From the NCBI GenBank assembly GCA_025201845.1, contig MU604001.1:1-60189 (forward strand): 60,189 nucleotides of DNA, in the 5' to 3' direction. Under the pieces are notes generated by a model. That model worked only from the letters and a program-made list of their open reading frames with translations, did not search any database and was not told where the DNA came from. Below are positions 30,075-41,577 of this stretch, in pieces. Position numbers and translations under genes: made by a program. Positions within the stretch are counted from its first letter, which is position 1. Each line of letters starts with the position of its first letter. Source of the stretch: Martensiomyces pterosporus (taxonomy: Eukaryota > Kickxellomycota > Kickxellomycetes > Kickxellales > Kickxellaceae).

Positions 30075-31490
30075 CTAGTGCGAGATCCCTCTTGCAGCCA
30101 GGATCTGGTCAACCCACTGAACCTCGCTGTCGCCTAGTAACATGCGTGCTTCTGACTCGGCCAGCGAACAGCCCTCGCGTTCCATCAGCAGCCGCTTGAT
30201 GGCATGTGGCACAAGAACCTCGTGGATAAACTGTGCCGTAAGAGCATCAGAGCCGAAGTTTGATGGCAAGGAATGCAATGCTGGCAGTGGCCCTGGATCA
30301 GAAGCGTCTTTGCCTTCCGCTTTGCCGGGTGCAGAATCAGGGCTGCCTTGCGCTGCTTCAGCGCCGTCATCTGATTTTCCAATACTGCCACTGGTTTCCA
30401 AGGCCCGTGGCGGTGTTTCAAACCACTGGCAAAGCAATCGGCCAATAAAGTCAAACTCCGCGCGGTTCAAGCACCCCATCGAGACACGTTTAGACAAAAG
30501 GCGCTTTGCCTTTTGGCTGCCGCCAAAGAAAATGGGCATACGATCTTCCGTTTCACCAATGCTTTTGAGCTCCTCAGCGGCGCAGCCATGCAGCTCCTCA
30601 AGGTGCGGCCGGATCCTTTCCAGCGCATCAACCAGATATCCGAACCTTTTCTTATCGCGCTCAAACTCCTTGTCGAGATCTAGGAATTCACCACCGTCAA
30701 GCTCTGCCTTGTTGCGCACACTGTCAACCGGCTCGTCGCCTATCAGCTGGAATGCCCCCAATGAGCATGTATAGAACTGGCGGTCATACATGCTGAGTAT
30801 GCTCTTGCGGGATAGAACCTGCTTTGTCCCATCAAAGAACTCGACTTTGAATTTCCTCGCCTCCAGCTGCGAAATCACACGCGCTGGGTAATACTTGCGC
30901 ATGCTGCAAGCGAGCACCAGCTCGCCTGGGACCTTTAGTGTTGGCACCTCGTCTGCCTCGTCATTGATGGGTGGCGGTGGGACATCGGAGGCAGATCTAA
31001 CTAGCAATCGAGAGCGTTTGGATTTTGGTTTGCCGCGTACTGGCCCAAGCTCTGGCTGGCTCGATGAAACTCGGTCTCGCCTTGTCTTTTGTTTGGCGGC
31101 TGGCGATTTTAGCAACGTGAATGGATCTGGAAAGTCGCTTTCGCTATCCGAATCCAGGCTGAGTGTGCCGTTACTGGCCGAGTCGTCCAGCGGGCCAGGT
31201 TCTGTTGACGCTGTAGCGCTCTGGGTCCGTCGTAATATCCTATACATGCTGGCACCTTTTTCCAAGAAAGGAGACTATGCTTAGCTAGGAAAAACTGTGC
31301 TGTTGACAGGGTACTAAGTGACCGCAGTGGCTCAGGCAAGGCCTACGAAATGGCAAAGAGCATACCTGCTTGGCACCCCCTTCACTGGTTTGCTGGCGGG
31401 CTTCTTTGACACGTCTGCTCCATTCGTGCTCTTTGTCATGCTGCGCTTGCGTTTGCCTCCAGCACTGGTGCTGCCTTTGTCATTGCTCAT
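30075..31490 (-). CDS. Tudor-like domain protein
   Basis: 432 aa in two inferred exons, 31490-31366 and 31248-30075. The 117-nt intron has donor GTATGC and acceptor GCCAG, and the junction codon reads Ser before MYRILRR. Exon 1 encodes a short lysine-rich peptide (GGKRKRSMTK), probably nuclear localisation. About residues 145-205 carry a Tudor-like fold signature: GELVLACSMRKYYPARVIS then KFKVEFFDGTKQVL and SILSMYDRQFYTC. This recalls 53BP1/Crb2-type or other methyl-lysine readers. The rest is helical with LCQWFETPPRA and VLVPHAIKRLLMEREG near the end. Probably chromatin-associated. The frame alone would start at MYRIL (31247), so exon 1 is inference. Confidence 0.6.
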
Positions 31491-32394
31491 TGTGTGTGTC
31501 GATAAGCGGTGAATGCGGTGGACAGTGCTTCTGTAGGGGTGGGACTGTCAGCTGAGAATCGACTGGAATAGATTGGCCTGGAGCAGAATGCAGAAGAAAC
31601 AAAGCAAAGGGCAAAGGAAATTACGGATACAGGACAAAGAAGAGACAGAGAGTGCGTGTTGGAGTAGGCATTGAGACACCTCACTTAGCGACACAGACTA
31701 TCCGCAGGCAGGTGATCACCCCATCTGCCCTGTGAATCTGCCAGAGTGCACCCCTTGCTAGTAGCAGTGTCTTAGTGCCAGGGATGGCTGCAGCGCAATA
31801 CACACCAGCATGGGGCCATCGCCATCGAATTAAATGGTGTCTCCAGTTGCGCATCGTGCACTTGCGTGTTTCAGCAAACTCTGTCTCTCAGTGGCTCGGC
31901 TGTTGCAATGTGGCTGCATGCGCAGCCATGGCTGTGATTTGATCGCTAGGGTTTGCTGATCTGCCGTTGCCACCAGATGTAGTGCGAGATCAGGCGGTGT
32001 GCCAGTAGAATCCATTGATCAGCAGGCAGACATCCACATGCAGCAAATATCGCAGCCTCACGGAGTTGGTCTGTCACCAACATGCCCCATCCAGCAGCTC
32101 TACGAAATGCGGGCATCTTGAAGCCACGCATGCCTGTCCGCCCATGGCAGCTATCAGCGTCATTTAGAAACGCCCACGTACACGTGCAATTAATGCAAAG
32201 GTGATTCTCTGATTGGAGCTGGCTAGCCAGATCAGAGCCGCTTGCTCATGAATGTGCCGGCAGGGATGCAGGGTGGGTGGTTTGAAGTCGACGAACGGCG
32301 AGGGCGCTTTGGCAAATCCCCCAACCACTGCTTGAAGCTGCAATGCAATGCCAGTATATTGAGCAGGTAATTCCACTTCACCAGCGCAGCCTTT

Positions 32395-32426
32395 CGGGCT
32401 GGCGGGCTGGCGGGCTGGCGGGCTGG
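32395..32426. repeat. Short tandem repeat (GGCTGGCG)n
   Basis: About four perfect copies of an 8-nt unit in noncoding sequence. Confidence 0.8.
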
Positions 32427-34052
32427 CAGCAACGTTATGCAATTTGCAAGCGTCATGGTGGGAACACACTGTGGCTACACAACGATTCCTGTCTAACATC
32501 AGCAGCTTGTTGCTGCATACATGTGCTCCTTGATTCCCACACTACCACGAGTAGGAGGCTGCTTAATGGTCCGCGATTGCTTTTGTCGCAATGTGGGCTG
32601 CTGCTGATAGGCGATGGAAGCATTTGCAGGAACACCACGAGCTGGAGATTTACTAGCCCGGCTCATTCTGGCAATCAGCTTGTTGATGTTTGTGTTTCGT
32701 GGGAAACCGGGTTTGTTGAATGCTGTAAGAGATGGACTTGATCGTGGTCCATCGGCTGGGGGCAGGCTCAGAGCCTGGCTTTCTGAGGCAGCAGGCACAT
32801 CGATTTGCGCCTCCTTGTGGTGTTCTCACCATGCACCGTCATGAAGTTGTCTGGGCACTGCTTTTGGGGAGCAAGGGTGTTTTGGAGGGAATCACATGGA
32901 GGAGGAGTGCGCGCCTATTATGTTCATTGGCGATCAGCTGGCTGGGACTTGTCCCCTATTTTGTTCAGCCGATTCGCATTGTGTGAAGATTATGCCTGTT
33001 TTCAGCCAGTTGCTGTGAGGGATTTCCTGGGCATGGCTGGCAAGCGCACCATCCCTGCCCGCAGGCATTTCGCACCCCGAAGAGGGATTTGCCGGGACCA
33101 CCAGTCCTGCCAGCAAGGCTGGTTTGATGGCCGACCTTGCAGGAGGGGATTGCGACCAGTGTGTAGGTAATCCCACCAAGTGCTTCCATCCTTGCAAGCG
33201 TCTTTTGGTCAGATTTTCCGGCTGCTGATAAAGATAAGTGAGCTCGAGCTCTATGTAGGTGATGCCAGACAATAGCAACGCTGATGGCAATGCTAGGCTT
33301 TATTGTTGTTGCTGCTGCTGGTTCTACGTGTAGCTGGGCATGCAGCAGTGCTCGCTCTATGCATGGCTTCTCCCTCTCCCCTCATCCCAATGTAAGGCAA
33401 ATGCGCAGAGAATTGCTCTCTCACATGTGCGTTTGTTTTGGAGTAGCCCTTTATTGCCCGAGGGCAAAAACAGAACCATGCACGCACATGCCTGAATGGT
33501 CTGGGAAAATTTGGCCTGGGGGCAGCACAGCAGTGTCATGCTTGCATGGTACCTCACCCGGCATGGATTGTGTGGGCACACGCACACAAATGTACACACA
33601 GCATGGGCGCTGCGTGGATTTGGAAAGAAGCAGAGCGCAGGCTCTTTGTTTGTGACCATGAGGCCAGCGGAAAAGCTGAGTCTACGACTACGAGTCTGTG
33701 TGCGTGGGCAAACATTTTAGCTCTCAAGAGGGTTCATCCTGGCTGTGGAGTCTCTTTTTCTCAGCCCACTGCTGGATTGGCTTTCTGCATTCATACTCAG
33801 GTGGCCTTTGTGGGGCCTACTCATTGCTGTCTGCTGGGATTCGCGAAGAGGGAGTGTGATGCGCTGCCAAAGGGAAAACATTGCAATGGGCTCCAGAGAG
33901 CGCAAGGCAGGAATTGGAGGCAGGGGAGAGCAAGCATGCATGGAGAGGGAGCTTGATGCGCGGGAAAAAGGGACACTGCCGGTTGAAGAATGGTGATCAT
34001 CTAGCGAAGACTCAAAGTAAGGCTAATCAGGCAGGACAGCTAGGCGGCAGGA

Positions 34053-34079
34053 GGAAATGAAGAAATGAAGAAATGAGAA
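34053..34079. repeat. Short tandem repeat (GAAATGAA)3
   Basis: Three near-perfect copies of an 8-nt unit about 65 bp upstream of the TATA box of the first subtilase gene. Confidence 0.7.
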
Positions 34080-34140
34080 AGTAAGCATGTGTGCGAGGGG
34101 AACAGACACCGCCGCGAGTCCAAACCACGCGAGAATTGTG

Positions 34141-34149
34141 GTATATAAG
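34141..34149 (+). promoter_or_regulatory. TATA box of first subtilase
   Basis: GTATATAAG is followed by a CT-rich leader of about 220 nt. The motif TCTACGAAC at 34195-34203 recurs at a similar place (38632-38640) in the second subtilase promoter. Confidence 0.65.
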
Positions 34150-34390
34150 CGCCTCTCTCATCCTCCTCCTCCGCATTGTCCATGCCCTTGGTCCTCTACG
34201 AACGAACTCCTAATCGCCGCTGTCCTCAAACCCACCTTGACCGCCCTTCCGCTCTCCGCTTAACTTCCCCTCGCCGCTTTCTCCTTTGCAAGCAGAAAGA
34301 ACTCTTCTCTGATACCACATCCTCTCCTCCCTCTTTTGTATCTAATATCCTCTTAATCCTTGGTACTGTTCAAGTTTCAGGAGCCTAGCC

Positions 34391-37060
34391 ATGAAGATTT
34401 CTACTTCGGGTCTCCTCTTCGCCATTGCCTACCTCGGCCACCAGGCCGTCGCTCAGACCACGTCTGACGTAGCTGCAGTTGGTACTGACAGCAAGGTCGT
34501 CAGCTACCCTTCCCACATCCGCACCAAGCCCGGCGCATACATCGTTGAGCTCGACGGCGATGCAGGCGCCACCAACGTCGCCTCCTTCTCGTCAAACATC
34601 AACAACATCCCCGAGGTGTCCGTCGACAAGCAGTACAACAACGTCTTCAACGGATTCTCTGTCAAGACAAGCAAGGACTTTGACCCAGTCAAGCTTGCCA
34701 GCGTTCCTGGTATTAAGCGTGTCTGGCCAGTCACCTACCGCAGCCTGCCCTACCAGGCCTCGTCGCAGAACCTGACCTACCCCTACCTCCACCAGAAGAC
34801 CGGTGTTGCCCGAGTTATCCAGGACCTCGGCATCACTGGAAAGGGCGTCAAGATTGGCATCATCGACAGTGGTGTTGACTACAACCACCCTGAGCTCGGC
34901 AACTGCTGGAAGACTCCGGGCTGCCCCTGGCAGTACGGGTCCGACTTTATCGGCGACAACTACGACCCCAACAGTCCCAACCCCGTTGCCACCCCTGGTC
35001 CTCTCCCCATGGACTGCGGTGGCCACGGAACCCACGTCTCGGGCATCATTGGCGCCCAGGGCCCCAAGGTCTATGGTGTCGCTCCCGGCGCCACTCTGGG
35101 CATGTACCGCATTTTCAGCTGCCCCTTCAATGGCAAGACCTCGTCGTCGGATGATGTTATTCTTTCGGGCATTGAGGCCGCATACAAGGATGGCCACAAC
35201 ATCCTCAGTCTCTCATTGGGTGGCGGTGGCTGGCCCGAGGACCCCCTGTCGGTGGTTTGCTCCAAGCTGACCAGGAAGGGAATCACTGTCGTTGTTGCCA
35301 ACGGCAACGATGGAAGCTCTGGGCTTTACACTGCCGGCTCCCCAGCCGTCGGCCACGGCGTTATCAGCGTTGGATCGATCGACAACTGGAACAACACTGG
35401 CAGTGCTGCTGTCATCACCAGTTCTGCGGGCACTAAGCCGATCATGATTTCCACTCCTGGTAACGAGAGCATTCCCTTCGTCTTCCCCACCGACGTCCCC
35501 CTCGTTGCCCCTGCTGACAGCACAAACAGCGTCCTGGGATGCAACAACTTCACCATGTCTCTTGCTGGAAAGATTGCGCTCATCTCGCGTGGCTCCTGCA
35601 CATTCACTCAGAAGGCCCAGAATGCCCAGAACGCTGGCGCCATCGGCGTGCTCATCTACAACAACGTTGAGGGCATAATGAGCCCCAGCGTCACCGCCCC
35701 CGTCACCATCCCCGCTGTTATCATCACCATGGAGGACGGCCAGTACATCCTGACCGGTCTTTCTAATGGCAACGTCACAGTGAAGGCCCCCAAGTCCGAG
35801 GTTGTCACTGCCCCCAGCACAACTGGTGGCCAGATGTCGGACTTTAGCTCCTACGGCCCATCGCCCGAACTCGACATCGCCCCTCTCATCTCGGCACCCG
35901 GTGGAAACATTTTCTCAACCTACCCGCTGAAGCTTGGAGGCTACGCCTCGCTCTCGGGCACCTCGATGGCCACCCCTTACATTTCCGGCACAATCGCGCT
36001 CCTTAAGCAGGCTCGCCCCGATCTCACTGTCCAGCAGATCCGCGAGATTCTGTTCACCTCTGCCAAGCCCCTCACTGACAGTGCCACTGGCAAGAACATC
36101 CACCCTTACCATAGCGGCGCTGGCCTCGTCAACATCTACGACGCCATCACCTCCCGCGTGACCATTGATCCGCCTAGCATTGCTCTCAACGACAGCAACT
36201 GGGGATGGCTCGACAAATCCGCTGGCTTCCAGCCCAACTTCCCTACTCGCTGGGCCGTGCGCACGCTGACCATCAAGAACACTGACAAGAGCAAGAGCGC
36301 CCGCGTTTCGTTCGCCAACTCGCCTGCCGACTCTCTCTCGTCGTCGAACGCCGATGGAACCTTCACCCCCAATCCCCGCGTCTGGCCGGCCAGCACCGCA
36401 AGCGTCGACAAGTCCACTCTTCCCCAGGTGTTCACGCCCGACCTCACCACCTACAACAACGCCATCGCCCCTGGCCAGTCCCGTCGTGTCACTGTGTTCA
36501 TCGTTGCTCCTTATGGCCTGAAGGAGTCTGACCGCTGGTTCTATGGTGGCTTCCTCAACTTCACTCTCAACTGGGACGGCGAGAGCACCCAGAGCAGCTA
36601 CGTCGTTCCGTATGCTGGATTCAACGGCAACTACCGCAAGAGCGATGTCCTCTCTGTTCCTAGCGAGGGCCTGCCTATCATCACTGACGCCCAAGGAAAC
36701 CCCGCCACCAACCTCGCAACCTACGGCGCAACTGCAGCAAAGCCCCTTGTCGTCAACTACCGCCTGGAGATCCCATCCCGCATCGTTGCCGTCACCCTCC
36801 TGGACTCGCACAACAAGACCCTTGGATACCTGCCTTATGGATATAGCGAGTACGTCATTCGCAACTACCAGGACCCTGCCTCCTTTGCCTCGTCTGCTCT
36901 CGTCAACGGCACTGTGTACAAGGACACCAAGGCGCAGGTGCCTGTCAAGGTCCCTGCTGGTCTGTACCATGCCCGTGTGGCTGCCCTGCGTCCATTTGGC
37001 CGCCCGAAGACCCAGTCCGACTACCAGACCTGGGACTCGCCTGCGTTCTCTCTTGCCTAG
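34391..37060 (+). CDS. Secreted subtilisin-like serine protease (first copy)
   Basis: Family S8 endopeptidase with the minor extracellular protease (Vpr-like) layout, 889 aa. A signal peptide ends near AVAQ (residue 22). An I9-type propeptide follows (PGAYIVELDGD, then FNGFSVKTS, about residues 45-115). The catalytic triad is Asp159 in IGIIDSGVDYNHPE, His212 in GGHGTHVSGI and Ser525 in SGTSMATPYISG; the oxyanion Asn lies in VVVANGNDG. A PA domain is inserted at about 350-455 (AGKIALISRGSCTF, NAGAIGVLIYNN). The C-terminal 300 residues form fibronectin-like beta domains (GPSPELDIAPLISAPGG precedes them). Several N-x-S/T sites fit secretion. Probably nutrient-scavenging or host-interacting; tandem with a second copy. 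Confidence 0.95.
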   Translation: MKISTSGLLFAIAYLGHQAVAQTTSDVAAVGTDSKVVSYPSHIRTKPGAYIVELDGDAGATNVASFSSNINNIPEVSVDKQYNNVFNGFSVKTSKDFDPVKLASVPGIKRVWPVTYRSLPYQASSQNLTYPYLHQKTGVARVIQDLGITGKGVKIGIIDSGVDYNHPELGNCWKTPGCPWQYGSDFIGDNYDPNSPNPVATPGPLPMDCGGHGTHVSGIIGAQGPKVYGVAPGATLGMYRIFSCPFNGKTSSSDDVILSGIEAAYKDGHNILSLSLGGGGWPEDPLSVVCSKLTRKGITVVVANGNDGSSGLYTAGSPAVGHGVISVGSIDNWNNTGSAAVITSSAGTKPIMISTPGNESIPFVFPTDVPLVAPADSTNSVLGCNNFTMSLAGKIALISRGSCTFTQKAQNAQNAGAIGVLIYNNVEGIMSPSVTAPVTIPAVIITMEDGQYILTGLSNGNVTVKAPKSEVVTAPSTTGGQMSDFSSYGPSPELDIAPLISAPGGNIFSTYPLKLGGYASLSGTSMATPYISGTIALLKQARPDLTVQQIREILFTSAKPLTDSATGKNIHPYHSGAGLVNIYDAITSRVTIDPPSIALNDSNWGWLDKSAGFQPNFPTRWAVRTLTIKNTDKSKSARVSFANSPADSLSSSNADGTFTPNPRVWPASTASVDKSTLPQVFTPDLTTYNNAIAPGQSRRVTVFIVAPYGLKESDRWFYGGFLNFTLNWDGESTQSSYVVPYAGFNGNYRKSDVLSVPSEGLPIITDAQGNPATNLATYGATAAKPLVVNYRLEIPSRIVAVTLLDSHNKTLGYLPYGYSEYVIRNYQDPASFASSALVNGTVYKDTKAQVPVKVPAGLYHARVAALRPFGRPKTQSDYQTWDSPAFSLA

Positions 37061-38850
37061 ACGTCTGAGTGTCCAGATCAACTTCCGCTACTTTTCCGCT
37101 TCTTTCATGTATTCATAAATCTTGAGGGAAATGCCTTCTCCTTTGGTATTGCGCAAATGGCGGTTTTCTCCATGCTTGAAGGGGTGCGAGTCAAGAAATG
37201 CAGAGGTAGACAGAGTCAAGGTGGGCAAGCGCAGCCGTTGTTGTCTCGGAAATATGTCGCCAGCAGGTGCTATGCTGCTGAACAAGCCCCTGCCATGTGC
37301 GCGTTGACTGGCACCTGGCACTCCGATGCACGTGTGCATTTGCTGCCGCAGGCACGTACTCAGGCATTCAGCGACTGGTTCCTGCCGGATCTTCATTTCG
37401 GAGAGCGAGTGCATTATTATTGTTCAGGATGCTCAACGAGCAGGCAAATCAATCTACTCGGAGATGCCAGCAGAGCTTTAGCGCCTTTAGCCAAGCCAAG
37501 CCAGTGCCTCGCTGGATGGCGCTGTGCTCCACCCAGCAAACCTTCCCGCGCAATCTTGCTGATTTTTGTATGCGCGCGCAGTGCCCCTACTATGTCCGCT
37601 GGCTATCTTCAGGATGCCTAAGGCTACCGCACGGTCCCTGAGAAGCAGCAACAAAACCGGCGTCTTTGTAGCTCTTGTTGGTCTATTTTAGGGGTCCGCA
37701 CAAAGAAGGATTTTCAAATGGACGTTTCCTTTCATTCTGCCGCCCATCACCTGCACAGCATCCCAAGTGCTGAGGCAGTCTAGCTGGCTCCAAAAAGCGG
37801 CAGGTTATTCGCCCATCACAAACCGATGGCCGCCCGGTGCGCGAAAATGAAGCACGCATGCAAATGGTGCATCCCAAACAGTCCCCCGCCATCTTCAGCT
37901 GCGAGTGTTATTGCTCGTTTATTCTTGCTTCCACCAAGAGATGCCGCACTCTGGATTTGTTTTGTTTTGTGAATGCAATAGCAGGCAAGTCGACAACAGA
38001 AATGCCACTGTTCGTGCTAGCACAGGACAGATGCATGGATTATAGCCTGCATGGTCTTTTGGGTCCTTGAGAAAACTGAAACATGAACGCATACCAATGC
38101 CATTTTTTCATGATACAGTTGTATCATAGCACACATTTCTCGCATTCAGTAGCACACCAGCAGGGGACTGCGGCTACCTCCGTAGGTGCTGCCAGTGATG
38201 TCTTGTTCAGATTTCCTGCTGTGGAGCCCGTTTCCCTTTCAGCATCTTGCTACATGAGGGCACGGCGAATGCTTTCTCCACAGTGTCCTATAGAAAAGTG
38301 CACGAAGAAGGCAGGGCTCTCCGCCTGGCCACTCAGTCTGCATGCTCAGCTAGTACGTGAGAAAAGCAGAAGTGTGCCCTGGGCTCGAAAATAGCGAGGA
38401 GGTGCGAGGAGGAAGGAGACAAGCAGTGCGTGCAGGAAACCACCTCGAGCATCTGAATGGGGAATGATCGGCACATGCTGCGTGGACGTGAGGATGGGCC
38501 AAGCCCAGAGTGTGCGATGGCGGGGATCGAAAGCCCAAGGGCAGTGGAGCTGCGCTGCCAACCGGTCCAAGCGATGCTTGCGCTGTGTATAAAACAGCCC
38601 TCCTGCTCCGATAGCAATGCGCGAAGCTCTTTCTACGAACACATTTCCCCTCTAACCGTCGCTACCCTCTGTTTCCTGTCTTGCTATTATCTACCGCTTC
38701 AATCCTCCTAGCCTCCGCTTTTCCGCTTTCCCTTTTCCATCCCTGCGAGTAGGCATACCCGCATCCGCCGATTATTTCCCTTGTCATTTACGTCCCGAAT
38801 CTGGCCGTCCAGCACTTGCACACAGCTCCCAAGCCTAGACAGCACAAGCC
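37061..38850. other. Region between tandem subtilases
   Basis: 1.8 kb with no gene seen. The last 270 bp hold a TATA box and CT-rich leader for the second copy. Confidence 0.6.
38588..38594 (+). promoter_or_regulatory. TATA box of second subtilase
   Basis: TATAAAA stands about 260 nt before the start codon, with TCTACGAAC 44 nt further on and a CT-rich leader after it, the same arrangement as in the first copy. Confidence 0.65.
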
Positions 38851-41577
38851 ATGAGAATTCTTGCCTCGGGTGTCCTCTTTGCAGTCGCCTATTTTGGCCA
38901 GCAGAGTGCAGCTCAGCCCACATCGACGAGCGAGGCTTCAGGTTCAACCCCTGCTGCCAACAGCAGTGTGCCTGCTCTCCCTGCTGACGAGGTCGTCAGT
39001 CTGCCTATCAGCAAGGTGGTCAGTTACCCACCGAATATTCCCTGCAAGCCCGGAACATACATTGTGGAGCTTGAGGAAAACGCCGGGTTCAACAGCTTCA
39101 GCTCTGTGACATCGTCCTTTTCGAGCATCCCTCAAGTCAAAGTCGACAGGCAGTACACCAACATTTTCAACGGCTTTTCGATTACGGCAAACAGCAGTTT
39201 TGACCCCGCACAATTGGCCAGCATACCTGGCATTAAGCGTGTGTGGCCGGCCGCATACCGCTCGACTCCCTTTGAGCCCTCGGCACAGAACATCACCTTC
39301 CCTTTCCTTCACCAGCAGACCGGCGTGGCTAGAGTTATCCAGGAACTTGGCTTTACTGGAAAGGGCATTAAAATCGGCATCGTTGATAGTGGCGTTGACT
39401 ACAACCACCCCGAGCTCGGCAACTGCTGGAAGACCCCGGGCTGTCCGTGGCAGTATGGCTACGATTTCATCGGCGACAAGTTCAACTCCAACACGCCAAA
39501 CCCCATCATCGCCCCAGGGCCTGTCCCCATGGACTGCTCCGGCCATGGAACCCACGTCTCGGGGATCATTGGTGCCCGCGGTCCAAAGGTCCAGGGTGTT
39601 GCCACAGGAGCCACTCTGGGCATGTATCGCGTGTTCAGCTGCCCTGTCGATGGCCGCACAATGACCTCGGACGACATCATCCTCTCGGGTATCGAAGCCG
39701 CATTCAAGGACGGCCACAACATTATCAGTCTTTCCCTGGGCGGCGGCGGCTGGCCCGAGGATCCTCTTTCGGTTGCTTGCTCGAAGATAGCCGCCAAGGG
39801 CGTTGTCGTCGTCGTTGCTAACGGCAACAATGGCAACTCTGGGCTTTACACTGCCGGCTCCCCAGCCGTCGGCCGCGGCGTCATCAGCGTTGGGTCCGTT
39901 GATAACTGGAACAACACTGGCAATGCTGCCATCATCACAACCTCAAAGGGTAGCATGCCCGTTCAGTTCGGCAGCGTTAGCCAAAACGTCACATTTGTCT
40001 TTGAGCAAGATGTGCCTCTTGTTGTCCCTCTCGACAGCACAAACAGCACCCTTGGATGTGCTGCACTCAACGTGTCGCTTGCTGGAAAAATTGCTCTGTT
40101 TCCGCGCGGCACGTGCACTTTTGCTCAAAAGGCCCAGAACGCCCAGAACGCCGGCGCCATCGGTGTGCTCATCTCCAACAACGTGGACGGCACATTGGCT
40201 CCTACCGTCGGGCCGCCTGTCACCATCCCTGTTGTTGGTATCAACCAGGCAGACGGCCAGTACATTGTGGACAGCCTTTCCAAGGGTAGCGTTACTATCA
40301 GAGCCCCCAAGTACGAAACAATCGTCCTCCCTGGCACCAACGGCGGGGGCATGTCCAGCTTCAGCTCATACGGCCCATCGCCCGAGCTTGACATCGCCCC
40401 TCTCATCTCTGCTCCCGGCGGAAACATTTTCTCAACCTACCCGCTGAAGCTTGGAGGCTACGCCTCGCTCTCGGGCACATCCATGTCGGCGCCTTATATT
40501 TCGGGCACCGTTGCTCTTCTCAAGCAGGCTCGTCCCGAGCTTACCGCCAAGCAGATTCGCGAGGCTCTCATCACAACCGCCAGGCCCATCACCGATGCCA
40601 TCAATGGAAAGAAGGTCCACCCTTACCAGAGCGGTGCTGGACTCGTCAACATCTACAGCGCCATCACCTCTCGCGCCATCATCAGCCCGCCGGCCCTTGC
40701 ACTGAACGACAGCAACTGGGGATGGCTCGACAAATCCGCTGGCTTCCAGCCCAACTTCCCTACTCGCTGGGCTATGCGCACCATCACCATCACAAACACC
40801 GACAGGAAGAAGTGGGCCCGCATCTCGTTTGAGAACCTCCCTGCCGAGTCCATCTCTGCGCACAAGGCCGATGGGACGTTTGCCGTGAAGCCCCGTGTAT
40901 GGCCAGAGACCACTGCGAACGTGGACAAGTCCACCCTTCCCCAGGTTTATTCTCCCGACCTCTCACTCTTCGACGCTGTCTTCCCTGGCCAGTCCCGTCG
41001 AATCACCGTGTTCATCGTTGCTCCTTATGGCCTGAAGGAGTCTGACCGCTGGTTCTACGGCGGCTTCCTCAACTTCACTCTCAAGTGGGATGGCGAGACC
41101 AGGGCTCCGAGCAACTACGTCGTTCCATATGCTGGGTACAACGGCAACTACCGCAAGAGCGATGTCCTCTCGGTTCCTAGCGAGGGCCTGCCTTCCATCA
41201 CCGACATGCAAGGGAACGCCATTGCTAACCTTACCAGCTACGGCGCAACTGAAGCCAAGCCCCTTGCCGTCAACTACCGCCTGGAGGTCCCATCCCGCAT
41301 AGTCTCGCTGACGCTTTTGGACTCGCGCAACAAGACCCTCGGATACCTCCCCTATGGCTACTACGAGTATGTCATCCGCAACTACGAGGACCCCACCCTG
41401 TCTACTTCAGGTGCCCTAGTCAACGGCATTGTGTACAATGACACGAAGGCGACGCAGCAGGTGAGGGTTCCAGCTGGTCTGTACCATGTCCGCTTGGTGG
41501 CTTTGCGTCCGTTTGGCCGCGCTAAGGTCAAAGCCGATTACCAGGTCTGGGACTCGCCTGTTCTATCCATTGCCTAA
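38851..41577 (+). CDS. Secreted subtilisin-like serine protease (second copy)
   Basis: Paralog of the preceding gene, 908 aa, same order of parts. The signal peptide ends near SAAQ; a longer Ser/Ala/Pro spacer then leads into the propeptide (PGTYIVELEEN, FNGFSITANS). Triad: Asp179 in IGIVDSGVDYNHPE, His232 in SGHGTHVSGI, Ser544 in SGTSMSAPYISG. PA domain with AGKIALFPRGTCTF, then the fibronectin-like C-terminus. Most differences lie in the signal/spacer region and the PA domain surface, while several blocks are identical at DNA level (see findings). All catalytic residues are intact, so both copies should be active enzymes. Confidence 0.95.
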   Translation: MRILASGVLFAVAYFGQQSAAQPTSTSEASGSTPAANSSVPALPADEVVSLPISKVVSYPPNIPCKPGTYIVELEENAGFNSFSSVTSSFSSIPQVKVDRQYTNIFNGFSITANSSFDPAQLASIPGIKRVWPAAYRSTPFEPSAQNITFPFLHQQTGVARVIQELGFTGKGIKIGIVDSGVDYNHPELGNCWKTPGCPWQYGYDFIGDKFNSNTPNPIIAPGPVPMDCSGHGTHVSGIIGARGPKVQGVATGATLGMYRVFSCPVDGRTMTSDDIILSGIEAAFKDGHNIISLSLGGGGWPEDPLSVACSKIAAKGVVVVVANGNNGNSGLYTAGSPAVGRGVISVGSVDNWNNTGNAAIITTSKGSMPVQFGSVSQNVTFVFEQDVPLVVPLDSTNSTLGCAALNVSLAGKIALFPRGTCTFAQKAQNAQNAGAIGVLISNNVDGTLAPTVGPPVTIPVVGINQADGQYIVDSLSKGSVTIRAPKYETIVLPGTNGGGMSSFSSYGPSPELDIAPLISAPGGNIFSTYPLKLGGYASLSGTSMSAPYISGTVALLKQARPELTAKQIREALITTARPITDAINGKKVHPYQSGAGLVNIYSAITSRAIISPPALALNDSNWGWLDKSAGFQPNFPTRWAMRTITITNTDRKKWARISFENLPAESISAHKADGTFAVKPRVWPETTANVDKSTLPQVYSPDLSLFDAVFPGQSRRITVFIVAPYGLKESDRWFYGGFLNFTLKWDGETRAPSNYVVPYAGYNGNYRKSDVLSVPSEGLPSITDMQGNAIANLTSYGATEAKPLAVNYRLEVPSRIVSLTLLDSRNKTLGYLPYGYYEYVIRNYEDPTLSTSGALVNGIVYNDTKATQQVRVPAGLYHVRLVALRPFGRAKVKADYQVWDSPVLSIA

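Larger units (their letters stand above)
31491..34390. other. Long intergenic region before the subtilase pair
   Basis: 2.9 kb without a recognisable gene. It contains an 8-nt repeat of GGCTGGCG at about 32395-32426 and an 8-nt repeat near 34053-34079. The last 250 bp are promoter and leader of the first protease. Confidence 0.55.

Noticed and set aside
32395..32426. Possible CRISPR-like or satellite array
   Set aside because: Only an 8-nt direct repeat without spacers; ordinary short tandem repeat.
34592..37081. Long minus-strand frames opposite the first subtilase
   Set aside because: Antisense open frames caused by strong codon bias of the protease genes.
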